64,000 nucleotides of DNA from DAMCAP01 sp032059445 (GCA_032059445.1 DAMCAP010000006.1:1-64000); one strand, 5' to 3'. Counted from the stretch's first letter, positions 6,801 through 15,580 are shown. Notes: generated by a model from the letters alone, not told the origin. Program-made: numbers and translations.

Positions 6801-8915
6801 ATGGAAAAAATGTTCCCCAATTATCATGTATTTGAAACAGAGTTTGCAGGTAGCAAGATCAGTTTTGAGTCGGGCAAGCTGGCTGGGCTGACAAATGGCT
6901 CCTGTGTTGTACGTTATGGTGATACCACTGTAATGGTCAACATCACCATGAGTGAAAAGCCAAGAGAAGGCATCGACTTCTTCCCTTTGTCGGTGGATTT
7001 TGAGGAGAAGCTCTATGCAGCTGGTAAGATCCCCGGATCCTTCCTGCGTAGAGAGGGCAGAGCAGCCGATAAGGCAGTGCTTGCATCTCGTCTGGTTGAT
7101 AGACCAATCCGTCCTCTCTTCCCTAAAGACCTGCGTAACGATGTAACTGTTGTAATGACAGTGCTAAGCTACGATGAAGATTATTCTCCTGAGATTGCAG
7201 GCATGGTGGGTACCTCCTACGCGCTTAGCATTTCTGATATTCCTTTTAACGGCCCAATCAGTGGCGTAAATGTAGGCTTGGTAGACGGCGAAATCGTCAT
7301 CAACCCCAAGGCTGCCCAGAGAGCTCAGAGCACCCTTAACCTGACCGTTGCCGGCCTTGAAGATAAGGTATGCATGATCGAGTGTGCTGCTTCTGAAGTG
7401 GACGAGGCTACCATGGTTAAGGCCATCGAGGCTGCACAGGCTGAGAATGCTAAGATGGTACGTTTCATCAGAGAGTGTGCCGAGAAGATCGGTAAGCAAA
7501 AGATTGCTTTTGAGGCTCATGAAATCAATCCGGAGCTATTTGAGGCAATCAAGAATTTTGCGATCGAAGATGTACGTGCTGCTCTTGATACTGACGATAA
7601 GAACATCCGCGAAGCTCGCCTAGCACCAGTGGTTGCAGCAATCCACGAGAAGTTTGACGAGCAGTGCGATGATAAGTTTATGATCGACGAGTGCATCTAC
7701 TACCTACAGAAGTTTGTAGTAAGACGCTGGCTCTTAGATGATGGCAAGCGTGTAGACGGCAGAGGTCTTGACGAGATTCGCCCACTGGCTGCTGAGGTTG
7801 CACTCTTCCCAAGAGTCCATGGCTCGGGCCTCTTTACCCGTGGCCAGACTCAGGTCATGACCATCGCTACCTTAGGCCCAATAGCTGATGCGCAGCTCCT
7901 CGACGGCGTCGACGGCGAAAGAGAAAAGCGCTATATGCATCACTATAACTTCCCATCCTACTCTGTAGGTGAAACCCGTCCTTCCAGAGGCCCCGGCAGA
8001 CGTGAGATCGGACATGGCGCACTTGCCGAAAAGGCACTGGTGCCTGTATTACCTTCTATCGAAGAGTTCCCTTATGCGATTCGTCTGGTATCTGAGGTAG
8101 TCAGCTCCAACGGCTCCACCTCTCAGGGCGCAATCTGCGGCTCTACTCTGGCGCTGATGGATGCAGGCGTGCCGATCAAGGCACCTGTAGCAGGTATCTC
8201 CTGCGGATTGATCACCGAGGGTGACCGCTGGATGACCATGGTAGACATTCAGGGTCTTGAGGATTTCTTCGGCGATATGGACTTTAAGGTAGGCGGTACC
8301 CATAAGGGCATCACCGCAATCCAGGTGGATATCAAGATCGATGGTCTGAGCATCCCCATGATTGCTGAAGCACTGGAGAAGACCCGCAAGGCAAGGCTCT
8401 ATATCCTAGATGACATTATGCTCAAGGCAATTCCTCAGTATAGATCTGAGCTGTCGAAGTATGCGCCTAAGATGCTGACCATCACCATTGATCCTGAGAA
8501 GATCAGAGAGGTTATCGGCTCTGGTGGTAAGGTAATCCAGAAGATCACTGCTGAGTGTGATGTTAAGATCGACATCCAGGATGACGGACGTGTGTTTGTA
8601 TCGGCAATTGATATTGACAATGCAAAGCGTGCTATCCAGATGATCGAAACCATCGCTAAGGATCCTGAGGTAGGGGCAATCTACAAGGGTAAGGTTACCC
8701 GCCTGATGGCTTTCGGCGCTTTTGTCGAGATCGCTCCCGGCAAGGAGGGCTTGGTGCATGTCAGCAAGCTAGACACGAAGCGTGTAGAGAAGGTAGAGGA
8801 TGTTGTAGCCGTAGGCGATGCGATCCTGGTCAAGGTACTAGAGATCGATAGCCAAGGTAGAATCAACCTCTCCCGCAAGGATGCCCTCGCAGCTATCGAA
8901 GCCTCAAAGAACTAA
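6801..8915 (+). CDS. pnp: Polyribonucleotide nucleotidyltransferase (PNPase)
   Basis: PNPase is a trimeric 3'-5' phosphorolytic exoribonuclease of the RNA degradation machinery. Two RNase PH domains occupy the first 550 residues; the second contains NFPSYSVGETRPSRGPGRRE and the DIQGLEDFFGDMDFK catalytic Asp region. A KH domain (VIGSGGKVIQ, near residue 570) and an S1 domain (YKGKVTRLMAFGAFVEI, near residue 630) follow. The 704-residue length is normal. The start is ATG 6801 with GGAGG seven bases upstream. It is preceded by a strong leader hairpin and followed by a terminator. Confidence 0.98.
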   Translation: MEKMFPNYHVFETEFAGSKISFESGKLAGLTNGSCVVRYGDTTVMVNITMSEKPREGIDFFPLSVDFEEKLYAAGKIPGSFLRREGRAADKAVLASRLVDRPIRPLFPKDLRNDVTVVMTVLSYDEDYSPEIAGMVGTSYALSISDIPFNGPISGVNVGLVDGEIVINPKAAQRAQSTLNLTVAGLEDKVCMIECAASEVDEATMVKAIEAAQAENAKMVRFIRECAEKIGKQKIAFEAHEINPELFEAIKNFAIEDVRAALDTDDKNIREARLAPVVAAIHEKFDEQCDDKFMIDECIYYLQKFVVRRWLLDDGKRVDGRGLDEIRPLAAEVALFPRVHGSGLFTRGQTQVMTIATLGPIADAQLLDGVDGEREKRYMHHYNFPSYSVGETRPSRGPGRREIGHGALAEKALVPVLPSIEEFPYAIRLVSEVVSSNGSTSQGAICGSTLALMDAGVPIKAPVAGISCGLITEGDRWMTMVDIQGLEDFFGDMDFKVGGTHKGITAIQVDIKIDGLSIPMIAEALEKTRKARLYILDDIMLKAIPQYRSELSKYAPKMLTITIDPEKIREVIGSGGKVIQKITAECDVKIDIQDDGRVFVSAIDIDNAKRAIQMIETIAKDPEVGAIYKGKVTRLMAFGAFVEIAPGKEGLVHVSKLDTKRVEKVEDVVAVGDAILVKVLEIDSQGRINLSRKDALAAIEASKN

Positions 8916-8925
8916 AAACAACAAA

Positions 8926-8957
8926 ATCCCTCACTGCACTGCTGTGAGGGATTTTTT
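8926..8957 (+). terminator. pnp terminator
   Basis: ATCCCTCAC (8926-8934) pairs with GTGAGGGAT (8943-8951), with a following run of T and an upstream run of A, so it could work in both directions. Confidence 0.93.
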
Positions 8958-9053
8958 GCACATAAGTCATTTTGCATGGAGAGAGGTATCTGTGACAGCA
9001 GCCAAGTAGGCTTATAGGAATCTGCTTGGTAGAGGAGCATTTGGAGGAGAAAT

Positions 9054-9512
9054 ATGGATATCATGAGATGGGTAGTACTGCTTGCATTGCTGATTTTACT
9101 CGTACAACAAATACAGCATGCAAGGCAAATAAGGCTAAAAGCAATCATCAGCACCTTTGCTAAGGTTGCATTAACTATCGGCATCATCACAATCTTAGCA
9201 TTGGCATATTTTTTTGCGAAGAATATGGTACAATACTGTATCGCTGCGATCGGTATACTATTTGTTCTTGTCGATTGCAACAAGCAAGGGATATCGGATC
9301 AGGGGGTACTTGTAGTTGCAAGAGGGAAAGAGCTATATCGTTGGGAAGAGATTGAAAGTGCTTTAATTGAAGTAGATACTACCTTGAATATCAAGTTTTA
9401 TTTGCCCACAGGAGTTAAAATTGCTTCTCACAAATACAAGCTCGAAGAGGATGCTAAGATACGAAGCTTATTGAAGAGCAAAGGCATAAAGGTTGCAGAC
9501 AAACATCGATAA
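9054..9512 (+). CDS. Small membrane protein with C-terminal PH-like domain, unknown function
   Basis: I do not recognise the family. The 152-residue protein has a short hydrophobic N-terminal segment (about 5-18) and two more hydrophobic segments (about 32-54 and 58-76). A soluble C-terminal part follows, with the pattern DQGVLVVARGKELYRWEEI, then IKFYLPTG and a basic end. That pattern recalls bacterial PH-like or YcxB-type domains attached to membrane anchors. GGAGGAG precedes ATG 9054. It stands alone between the pnp terminator and a convergent lipoprotein gene. Confidence 0.75.
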   Translation: MDIMRWVVLLALLILLVQQIQHARQIRLKAIISTFAKVALTIGIITILALAYFFAKNMVQYCIAAIGILFVLVDCNKQGISDQGVLVVARGKELYRWEEIESALIEVDTTLNIKFYLPTGVKIASHKYKLEEDAKIRSLLKSKGIKVADKHR

Positions 9513-9559
9513 GCTGGGGTGAGCAGTGATCATGGCACGCATGATTCATCGTCAAGGCT

Positions 9560-10126
9560 TCAGGGGGATGGATTTTTCTTCGCTGGTGCCGACGATGCTG
9601 GCTCTGGGTTTAAAGGGACCGGAGGCAGCCGCTGACCAAGACTAATCTGCTGATTGAGTTGCTGTGCGATCGCATCAAAGCTCTCATTGCTAAGCTCATA
9701 AACATGATACTTTTCTGATCCTACCTGCAGGATGGCTTCTTGAGCATCTTTATCAAGCCAGAGTGCAAAGGAAAGGTCAGAGGGGTAGATATGGATATAG
9801 TCACCTTCGGGAGTTTCGGGTGCTGTACTGCGCATTTCGAGGTAAGATAAGCGGTCAAGGGGTAGATGGCTATAGACTTCTTGTGCAGTAGCGGCAGTTA
9901 GCCCCATAGACCCTAGCTTGGAGATAGAAGAGTAGATGCCGGAAGCCGCACCAGAATCATCGGGATTATAAAGCCATTGAGGCTGAATGATTAGATATGG
10001 GTTTTTGACATAAATCCCTTCATCTAGCTGACTGGAAGCTTGACTGTTCGCTTGTGATGGAAGAGCATCAGTGCTGCAGCCGCTTAGCAGAATAACGATG
10101 CTTATGAAGATGCTAAAATATTTCAT
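9560..10126 (-). CDS. Putative lipoprotein, unknown function
   Basis: The start at 10126 follows GGGAGGA and gives MKYFSIFISIVILLSGC, a signal peptide with lipobox LSGC, so the mature protein should be lipid-anchored on the outer face of the membrane. The remaining 170 residues have no motif I recognise; the C-terminus is rich in Pro, Ser and Ala (ending KKNPSP). An upstream in-frame Met at 10237 would add an implausible N-terminus without a ribosome binding site. It is divergent from proS and shares its upstream region. Confidence 0.8.
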   Translation of the reverse strand: MKYFSIFISIVILLSGCSTDALPSQANSQASSQLDEGIYVKNPYLIIQPQWLYNPDDSGAASGIYSSISKLGSMGLTAATAQEVYSHLPLDRLSYLEMRSTAPETPEGDYIHIYPSDLSFALWLDKDAQEAILQVGSEKYHVYELSNESFDAIAQQLNQQISLGQRLPPVPLNPEPASSAPAKKNPSP

Positions 10127-10202
10127 GGATAGTCCTCCCTTTGTTTTGGACCTTATCTTTATTATAACCAAAACAGGGGGAATAGTAAACAGTAAAATTA
10201 TA

Positions 10203-10231
10203 TTGCATTTTGACACAATAGATAATATAAT
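10203..10231 (+). promoter_or_regulatory. Candidate promoter for proS
   Basis: TTGCAT (10203-10208), 17-base spacer, TATAAT (10226-10231). The last base of the -10 box is also the first base of a 16-bp palindrome. Confidence 0.6.
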
Positions 10232-10246
10232 AAACACTAGTGTTTA
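10231..10246. promoter_or_regulatory. 16-bp perfect palindrome, candidate operator
   Basis: TAAACACTAGTGTTTA begins at the end of the proS -10 box and covers the expected transcription start. That is a typical place for a repressor site. The regulator is unknown. Confidence 0.55.
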
Positions 10247-10365
10247 TATTGATTTGCTTTGCGCCCTATCGATGGGAGATGGGGGTTCTATCGCCAGCAG
10301 TGCTTAGATAGAATAAGCATACTACCCTTTTGATACTCGATAAACTGAAATCGGAGGAATAAAAC

Positions 10366-11799
10366 ATGGCCGACAACAAAAAAATGGTGGAAGCAATCAC
10401 CCCTATGGATGTAGACTTCGCCAAGTGGTATACCGATATTGTAAAAAAAGCTGATCTGGCTGATTACTCTACGATAAAAGGCTGCACAATTATCCGACCT
10501 TATGGCACCGCAATCTGGGAGAATATCAAGAACATCCTTGATACCAAGTTTAAAGAAACAGGGCATGAAAATATCATGATGCCCCTCTTTATCCCTGAGA
10601 GCTTGCTGCAAAAGGAAAAGGATCACGTAGTAGGCTTTGCTCCTGAGGTTGCGTGGGTTACCCATGGCGGCGACGAAAAGCTCACCGAGCGCCTTTGCGT
10701 ACGCCCTACCTCTGAAACTCTATTCTGCGAGCATTTTGAGAAGGTTATCAACTCTTACCGTGATCTGCCTCTGCTTTACAATCAGTGGTGCTCAGTTGTA
10801 CGCTGGGAAAAAACCACCCGCCCCTTCCTTAGAACCACTGAGTTTTGGTGGCAGGAGGGTCATACTATGCACGAAACCGCGCAGGATGCTATGGAAGAAA
10901 CCGAGCGCATGCTAGGGGTCTATGCTAATGTAGCAGAGGAGTATCTGGCGATCCCTGTGATCAAGGGTCAGAAGACCGACAAAGAGAAATTTGCAGGCGC
11001 TGAGCGCACCTATACCATTGAGGCGATGATGCACGATGGCAAGGCACTTCAGAGCGGTACTTCTCATTACTTTGGTGATGGCTTTGCAAGAGCATTCAAC
11101 ATCCAGTTTCAATCCAGAAACAATACTCTGGAATACCCTCATCAGACCTCATGGGGTATGTCTACCAGAATCATCGGTGCCATCATCATGACCCATGGTG
11201 ACGATAATGGTCTGGTGCTGCCACCTGCGGTAGCTCCTACCCAGGCTGTGATCATCCCTGTAGCAATGCATAAGGAAGGTGTACTGGAGCGCGCAACTGC
11301 TCTAAAGGAGCAGCTTGCTAAGGTATGCCGAGTAAAGGTAGATGACTCTGACAATTCACCTGGCTGGAAGTATGCTGAGTATGAGATGAAGGGTGTGCCT
11401 CTACGCATTGAGATTGGGCCTAAAGACATTGAGAAAAATCAGTGTGTAGTGGTGACCCGCCACAATCGTGAAAAGCACTTCATCTCCCTTGATGAAATTG
11501 AGAGCAAGATCCCCGAGCTGCTGCTCAAGGTGCGTGATGGTATCTATCAGCTGGCACTTGAGCGCAGGGAGAAAAACACCTTTGCTGCAACTAGTATGGA
11601 GCAGATCAAGGAGCTTGCACAGGGCAACTGCTTTATCAAGACCATGTGGTGTGGCGAGCTTGATTGTGAGCTTGCTATGAAGGAAGAAGTGGGACTAAGC
11701 TCTCGCTGCATGCCTTTTGAGCAGGAGCAGCTTTCCGACATCTGCCCAATCTGTGGCAAGCCCGGCAATAAGATGGTCATCTGGGGTAAAGCATACTAA
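10366..11799 (+). CDS. proS: Prolyl-tRNA synthetase, archaeal/eukaryotic type (ProS type 3)
   Basis: This class II enzyme charges tRNA-Pro. The 477-residue protein lacks the bacterial INS editing domain and has the short eukaryotic-like arrangement. It shows RPTSETLFCEHF near residue 109, FLRTTEFWWQEGHT (motif 2), and YPHQTSWGMSTR then MTHGDDNGLVLPP (motif 3 region). The C-terminal zinc-like domain, with CPICG, ends in the characteristic AKAY-type terminus (WGKAY). The start ATG 10366 follows GGAGG. It is monocistronic, with a hairpin about 85 bases downstream. Confidence 0.96.
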   Translation: MADNKKMVEAITPMDVDFAKWYTDIVKKADLADYSTIKGCTIIRPYGTAIWENIKNILDTKFKETGHENIMMPLFIPESLLQKEKDHVVGFAPEVAWVTHGGDEKLTERLCVRPTSETLFCEHFEKVINSYRDLPLLYNQWCSVVRWEKTTRPFLRTTEFWWQEGHTMHETAQDAMEETERMLGVYANVAEEYLAIPVIKGQKTDKEKFAGAERTYTIEAMMHDGKALQSGTSHYFGDGFARAFNIQFQSRNNTLEYPHQTSWGMSTRIIGAIIMTHGDDNGLVLPPAVAPTQAVIIPVAMHKEGVLERATALKEQLAKVCRVKVDDSDNSPGWKYAEYEMKGVPLRIEIGPKDIEKNQCVVVTRHNREKHFISLDEIESKIPELLLKVRDGIYQLALERREKNTFAATSMEQIKELAQGNCFIKTMWCGELDCELAMKEEVGLSSRCMPFEQEQLSDICPICGKPGNKMVIWGKAY

Positions 11800-11883
11800 G
11801 AGCAAATCCTTGTTACTCCACTGATTAGTTGGGTATATACAGCGGGTTAATCGCTGATTGTTAAACAGGATATATGTAAGGAT

Positions 11884-11919
11884 ACGGCAGGGCGGCAAGT
11901 AAAGCTTCCCTGCCGTTTA
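11884..11919 (+). terminator. Hairpin terminator downstream of proS
   Basis: ACGGCAGGG (11884-11892) pairs with CCCTGCCGT (11908-11916), followed by only TTT, so efficiency is uncertain. It lies close to the ribosome binding site of the next gene. Confidence 0.6.
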
Positions 11920-11944
11920 GATAGGAAAACAAGGAGGTTATACA

Positions 11945-13084
11945 ATGCAGTATACGGATTTTAAACATGACGGGATCAAGGTCTCGAGATTTGGTCTAGG
12001 GACTATGCGCCTGCCCAAGATCAAGGATGAGGACGGTACCGAGCAGATCAATGAGCCTGAGGCAATTGCGATGATCCGCAAGGCAATTGATAGCGGCGTA
12101 AACTACATAGATACGGCCTATATCTACCCCGGTAGTGAAGAAGTCGTGGGCAAAGCACTAAGGGATGGTTACAGAGAGAAGGTTATACTGGCTACGAAGC
12201 TTCCCGTTTCGATGCTAAAGGAGCAGGGGGATCTTCAGAAGTTTCTTGACACTGAGCTTGAGCGCTTGCAGACCGACCATATCGATGTATATTTCCTACA
12301 CAACCTCTACACCGCCAACTGGAAAAAGGTGTTGGAGTTTAATGCGCTAGATTTTATGAGTGACCTAAAGAAAAAAGGCATCATCAAGTACATAGCGGTT
12401 TCAATGCATGAGAAATACGAGCATTTTGAGCATGTAATCGACTTCTTCCATTGGGATCTGGCAATGATCCAGTATAATTACTATGATCGCTTTAACCAAG
12501 CGGGGGAGAAGGGTCTGAAATATGCTGCTGCCAAAGGAATCCCAGTAGTGACCATGGAATCGCTGCATGGCGGTATGCTTTCTACCAATGTACCTCAGAA
12601 GGTACAGGATGCCTTCGGAGATTGGAACAAAGATAAATCCGATGCCGAGAAATCCTTCATGTGGCTTTACAACCAGCCCGAAGTCACCGTTATCCTCAGC
12701 GGTGTTTCCACCATGGAGCAGTTGGACGAAAACCTCAAGATTTTTGAAAACGCACAGCCCAACTGCCTGACTGCTGAGGAGCTGGAGCTTTATGAAACTG
12801 CCCGCAAGGCTTGGAACAGCTTTATCAACGTAGAGTGCACCGGCTGTGCTTACTGTATGCCCTGCCCCATGGGTGTAGATATCCCTACTGCGTTCCAGCT
12901 TTACAATGACTTTGCTAAGAGTCAGGCGCAGTCATGGCTCTATAATGTCATGCTGATCCTCTCGGGTAAGGACGCTACCAAATGTGTGGCTTGCGGCAAA
13001 TGTGAAAAACAGTGCCCACAGCAGATCAAAATTATCGATACCCTCAAAGCAGCCCATGAGGCTATGGCGCCAAAACAGGCGTAA
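11945..13084 (+). CDS. Aldo/keto reductase with C-terminal 4Fe-4S ferredoxin-like domain
   Basis: The N-terminal 290 residues form an aldo/keto reductase barrel. Catalytic residues fit Asp and Tyr in NYIDTAYIYPGSEEVVG, Lys in LATKLPV and His in YFLHNL. The C-terminus carries two cysteine clusters, CTGCAYCMPCP near residue 297 and CVACGKCEKQCP near residue 350. Together they fit the ferredoxin-fused reductases of anaerobes (COG1453 type). Electron transfer between the clusters and the barrel is presumed; the substrate is unknown. AGGAGG precedes ATG 11945, and a strong terminator follows. Confidence 0.92.
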   Translation: MQYTDFKHDGIKVSRFGLGTMRLPKIKDEDGTEQINEPEAIAMIRKAIDSGVNYIDTAYIYPGSEEVVGKALRDGYREKVILATKLPVSMLKEQGDLQKFLDTELERLQTDHIDVYFLHNLYTANWKKVLEFNALDFMSDLKKKGIIKYIAVSMHEKYEHFEHVIDFFHWDLAMIQYNYYDRFNQAGEKGLKYAAAKGIPVVTMESLHGGMLSTNVPQKVQDAFGDWNKDKSDAEKSFMWLYNQPEVTVILSGVSTMEQLDENLKIFENAQPNCLTAEELELYETARKAWNSFINVECTGCAYCMPCPMGVDIPTAFQLYNDFAKSQAQSWLYNVMLILSGKDATKCVACGKCEKQCPQQIKIIDTLKAAHEAMAPKQA

Positions 13085-13102
13085 TTATCACATAATTCAT
13101 AA

Positions 13103-13143
13103 AAACCTCTCAATCAGGCAGTTGCTTGATTGAGAGGTTTTTG
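13103..13143 (+). terminator. Terminator after aldo/keto reductase
   Basis: AAACCTCTCAATCA pairs with TGATTGAGAGGTTT over a ten-base loop, followed by T residues. Confidence 0.93.
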
Positions 13144-13211
13144 TCTATCTACCAGAAGCTATGTAATCATCTCGTGTTTGTACAGTGAAAAGTGTATGCA
13201 TTTTAATCCAC

Positions 13212-13232
13212 TTGTATATAGCTCATATACAA
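13212..13232. promoter_or_regulatory. Inverted repeat upstream of symporter gene, candidate operator
   Basis: TTGTATAT (13212-13219) and ATATACAA (13225-13232) form a perfect 8-bp inverted repeat with a five-base spacer, about 54 bases upstream of the symporter -35 box. Confidence 0.45.
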
Positions 13233-13285
13233 ACGACCAATATATTGTGATCATTTACAATTTTTATCAATAAAGTAAATGTATG

Positions 13286-13314
13286 TTGTAAATAACGCAT
13301 AACTATGTTATCAT
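13286..13314 (+). promoter_or_regulatory. Promoter for dicarboxylate/amino acid symporter
   Basis: TTGTAA (13286-13291), 17-base spacer, TATCAT (13309-13314), 34 bases before the start codon. Confidence 0.65.
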
Positions 13315-13348
13315 GAAGACATATTTTATATAGAAATGAGGGATAATT

Positions 13349-14566
13349 GTGAAAAAACTGAGTCTTCCTACAAAAATTCTATTGGGATTGGTTCTAGGCA
13401 TCTTTGTCGGCTTGGCTATGCAGAGTCAGGTAGCCATAGCAAATACCTACATAAAGCCCTTCGGTACATTGTTCCTTAATCTTATTAAAATGATCATCGT
13501 ACCATTGGTATTCTCTTCTCTGGTGGTTGGTGCTTGTGGATTGGGCGATATCAAGAAGTTTGGTCGTATTGGCGGTAAAACAATCTCCTATTATCTACTG
13601 ACTACTGCATTTGCAGTACTGCTAGGTCTGATCCTTGGTAATCTCATGAATATTGGTGAAGGTTTTAAAATTGCAACTGATGCCAAGGTAGATATAGCTG
13701 CTGCTCCGAGCGTCATTGATACCTTTATGAATATTATCCCTAGCAATCCTCTAAAAGCACTGGTAGATGGCAATATGTTGCAGATCATCGTATTTGCGAT
13801 CATCATTGGTGGCGGTGCTGTTGCGATAGGTGAGAAGGGTAAAGTAATCGAAACCTTCTTTGACTCTATGGCAGAGATCATGTACAAGATCACCGGCGCG
13901 GTTATGTCCTTTGCACCTTATGCCATCTTTGCACTGATGGTACCAGTAGTGGCTGCAAATGGTCCTTCTGTATTATTGCCGCTTGCAAGTGTAATCGTAG
14001 CTGTATATCTAGGCTGCTTCCTACATGCTGTGTGCGTATATTCTTTGACTGTAAAGATTTTTTCAAAGATGAGCCCTCTTACCTTCTTTAAAGGTATGAT
14101 CGAGCCGATGGTATTTGCCTTTACCACCGCGAGCAGCTCCGCAACCCTTCCTGTTAATATGGAAGCAACTGCTAAGCTGGGTGTTCCTCAGTCCATCAGA
14201 AGCTTTGTACTGCCATTAGGTGCTACCATCAATATGGATGGAACTGCTCTGTATCAGGGTGTATGTGCATTGTTTATCGCTACAGTTTATGGTCTTGACC
14301 TAAGCTTGGCACAGCAGGGTACTATTATCCTTACCGCTACGCTGGCATCTATCGGTACTGCAGGTGTACCAGGAGCTGGTATGATCATGTTGGGTATGGT
14401 GCTTCAATCGGTTGGACTGCCTTTGGAGGGTATCGCTCTGATCGCAGGTATTGATCGTATATTGGATATGGCCAGAACTTCTCTGAATATTACCGGTGAC
14501 GCAGCTTGTGCAGTAATCATTGCAGCAACCGAAAATGAACTCGCTCCAGTAGATGCAAACCGTTAA
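13349..14566 (+). CDS. Dicarboxylate/amino acid:cation symporter (DAACS family)
   Basis: This is a polytopic membrane transporter of 405 residues that imports glutamate, aspartate, serine/threonine or C4-dicarboxylates with Na+ or H+. Family landmarks are the N-terminal NLIKMIIVPLVFSSLV segment, the serine-rich re-entrant loop FAFTTASSSATLPVN near residue 255, and the cation/substrate motif NMDGTALY near residue 294. The C-terminal GIDRILDMARTSLNITGD is the TM8 substrate-binding segment. The exact substrate cannot be read. It has its own promoter and terminator. Confidence 0.94.
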   Translation: MKKLSLPTKILLGLVLGIFVGLAMQSQVAIANTYIKPFGTLFLNLIKMIIVPLVFSSLVVGACGLGDIKKFGRIGGKTISYYLLTTAFAVLLGLILGNLMNIGEGFKIATDAKVDIAAAPSVIDTFMNIIPSNPLKALVDGNMLQIIVFAIIIGGGAVAIGEKGKVIETFFDSMAEIMYKITGAVMSFAPYAIFALMVPVVAANGPSVLLPLASVIVAVYLGCFLHAVCVYSLTVKIFSKMSPLTFFKGMIEPMVFAFTTASSSATLPVNMEATAKLGVPQSIRSFVLPLGATINMDGTALYQGVCALFIATVYGLDLSLAQQGTIILTATLASIGTAGVPGAGMIMLGMVLQSVGLPLEGIALIAGIDRILDMARTSLNITGDAACAVIIAATENELAPVDANR

Positions 14567-14586
14567 TGTAACCGCCTATACAATAA

Positions 14587-14620
14587 AATCCTCCCTTGCC
14601 CGGCAGGGCAGGGGAGGATT
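14587..14620. terminator. Bidirectional terminator between symporter and 33-aa gene
   Basis: AATCCTCCC and GGGAGGATT form the base of the stem, with GCCC/GGGC inside. It serves the symporter gene on the plus strand and the small membrane protein gene on the minus strand, where TTTTATTG follows. Confidence 0.88.
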
Positions 14621-14646
14621 GCTTTGTTACTAAGGTAGTGGAGGAA

Positions 14647-14748
14647 TTAATTTTTCTTTAAATAGTAAAGCAAAGCCAACACGGGGAACGCGATTGCCAA
14701 AGGTAGCAATACATAGGTGAGCCCAGAAAAAATAATGGTTGACTGCAT
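14647..14748 (-). CDS. 33-residue single-pass membrane protein, uncharacterised
   Basis: The frame begins MQSTIIFSGLTYVLLPLA and ends LLYYLKKN: a hydrophobic helix of about 22 residues with a positive C-terminal tail, predicted to lie in the cytoplasmic membrane. AGGAGG (14755-14760) has ideal seven-base spacing to ATG 14748. A strong promoter (14889-14917) and the terminator at 14587-14620 make a complete monocistronic unit. The leader is about 130 bases. I do not recognise the protein. It could be a regulatory micropeptide or a small subunit. Confidence rests on signals, not homology. Confidence 0.72.
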   Translation of the reverse strand: MQSTIIFSGLTYVLLPLAIAFPVLALLYYLKKN

Positions 14749-14888
14749 ACAAAATCCTCCTTTAAATCTTTAAAACGATATCTCAACTTGAGGGCTAGGG
14801 ATCGTGAGGTGGAGGGATAAGAGGGGTGTGTAGAGAAGTCCGTGTTTATCTAATAATATGCGAATTGCACGTATCTCATGTTTTCTAT

Positions 14889-14917
14889 ATCATATGCTTC
14901 TAAATACAGTCTGTCAA
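14889..14917 (-). promoter_or_regulatory. Promoter for 33-aa membrane protein
   Basis: On the minus strand: TTGACA (14917-14912), 17-base spacer, TATGAT (14894-14889). Near-consensus sigma-A promoter. Confidence 0.8.
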
Positions 14918-15102
14918 TCGTTTACTGATCGATATTTTACACAATTCTTTTGATGATATCTTGTACACCTAGACATATAGTGAGAAAGTATGCCATAGAG
15001 TATAAAAAACTATAAAACTAGCCTTAAATCCCCTTTCTGAAGGGGATTATCTATATCTCACAAAAAATAGATCAAAAAATCTATAAAACGGCGAAAAAAA
15101 GA

Positions 15103-15131
15103 TTGACACTGATAAAAAAGTATTATATAAT
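15103..15131 (+). promoter_or_regulatory. S10 superoperon promoter P1
   Basis: TTGACA (15103-15108), exactly 17 bases, TATAAT (15126-15131): a perfect consensus promoter about 450 bases before rpsJ. Confidence 0.92.
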
Positions 15132-15264
15132 GGTAAAGCACTTATAAATAGTGTGATTTGCCATGCCAGCTTTGGCAAATAATGCGAAACACCGAGGTTT
15201 TTGGCCTGTGGCTTTGCAATATAAAGCAAAAGCAAAAAAAGTTATAATTTTTTATCGAAAGCTC

Positions 15265-15293
15265 TTGCAATAGGGCTATGGGTATGGTATTAT
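15265..15293 (+). promoter_or_regulatory. S10 superoperon candidate promoter P2
   Basis: TTGCAA (15265-15270), 17-base spacer, TATTAT (15288-15293), 160 bases downstream of P1. Confidence 0.6.
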
Positions 15294-15299
15294 AACTAG

Positions 15300-15580
15300 G
15301 CGTGACTGCACTAGATATGCGTTGATGCAGGAGGTTGCTGTCGTTTGACAGGTAATTTCTGCGGAGTATGTCCGATTTTAAACCGGGCGACTAAATACTG
15401 ATACCAAGGGTCTATCTATAGACTCTGTGTGTTGTGTGTAGGTGGTTTTCCACCAGGTCCGGCTTAAGCTGCGTTTAGCGGTTTAACCGGTTTTTTCTAT
15501 GGAAAAACGCGAAACACCCGGCACAGTGTATGGTAAAAAGCCGTCGCCTAAGGAACAAACACAACTAGGAGGCGATGAAA
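15300..15580 (+). promoter_or_regulatory. Structured rpsJ leader, candidate L4-type autoregulatory region
   Basis: The leader carries several hairpins: GGTGG/CCACC (15441-15454), then a stem pairing CCGG at 15459-15462 with CCGG at 15487-15490 (with TTAA and GC inner pairs), immediately followed by TTTTTT (15491-15496). The U-run can alternatively pair with GAAAAAC just downstream. S10 operons in E. coli and in Firmicutes are controlled by L4 (rplD, the third gene here) acting on such leaders. I have not matched a specific published leader structure. Confidence 0.5.
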
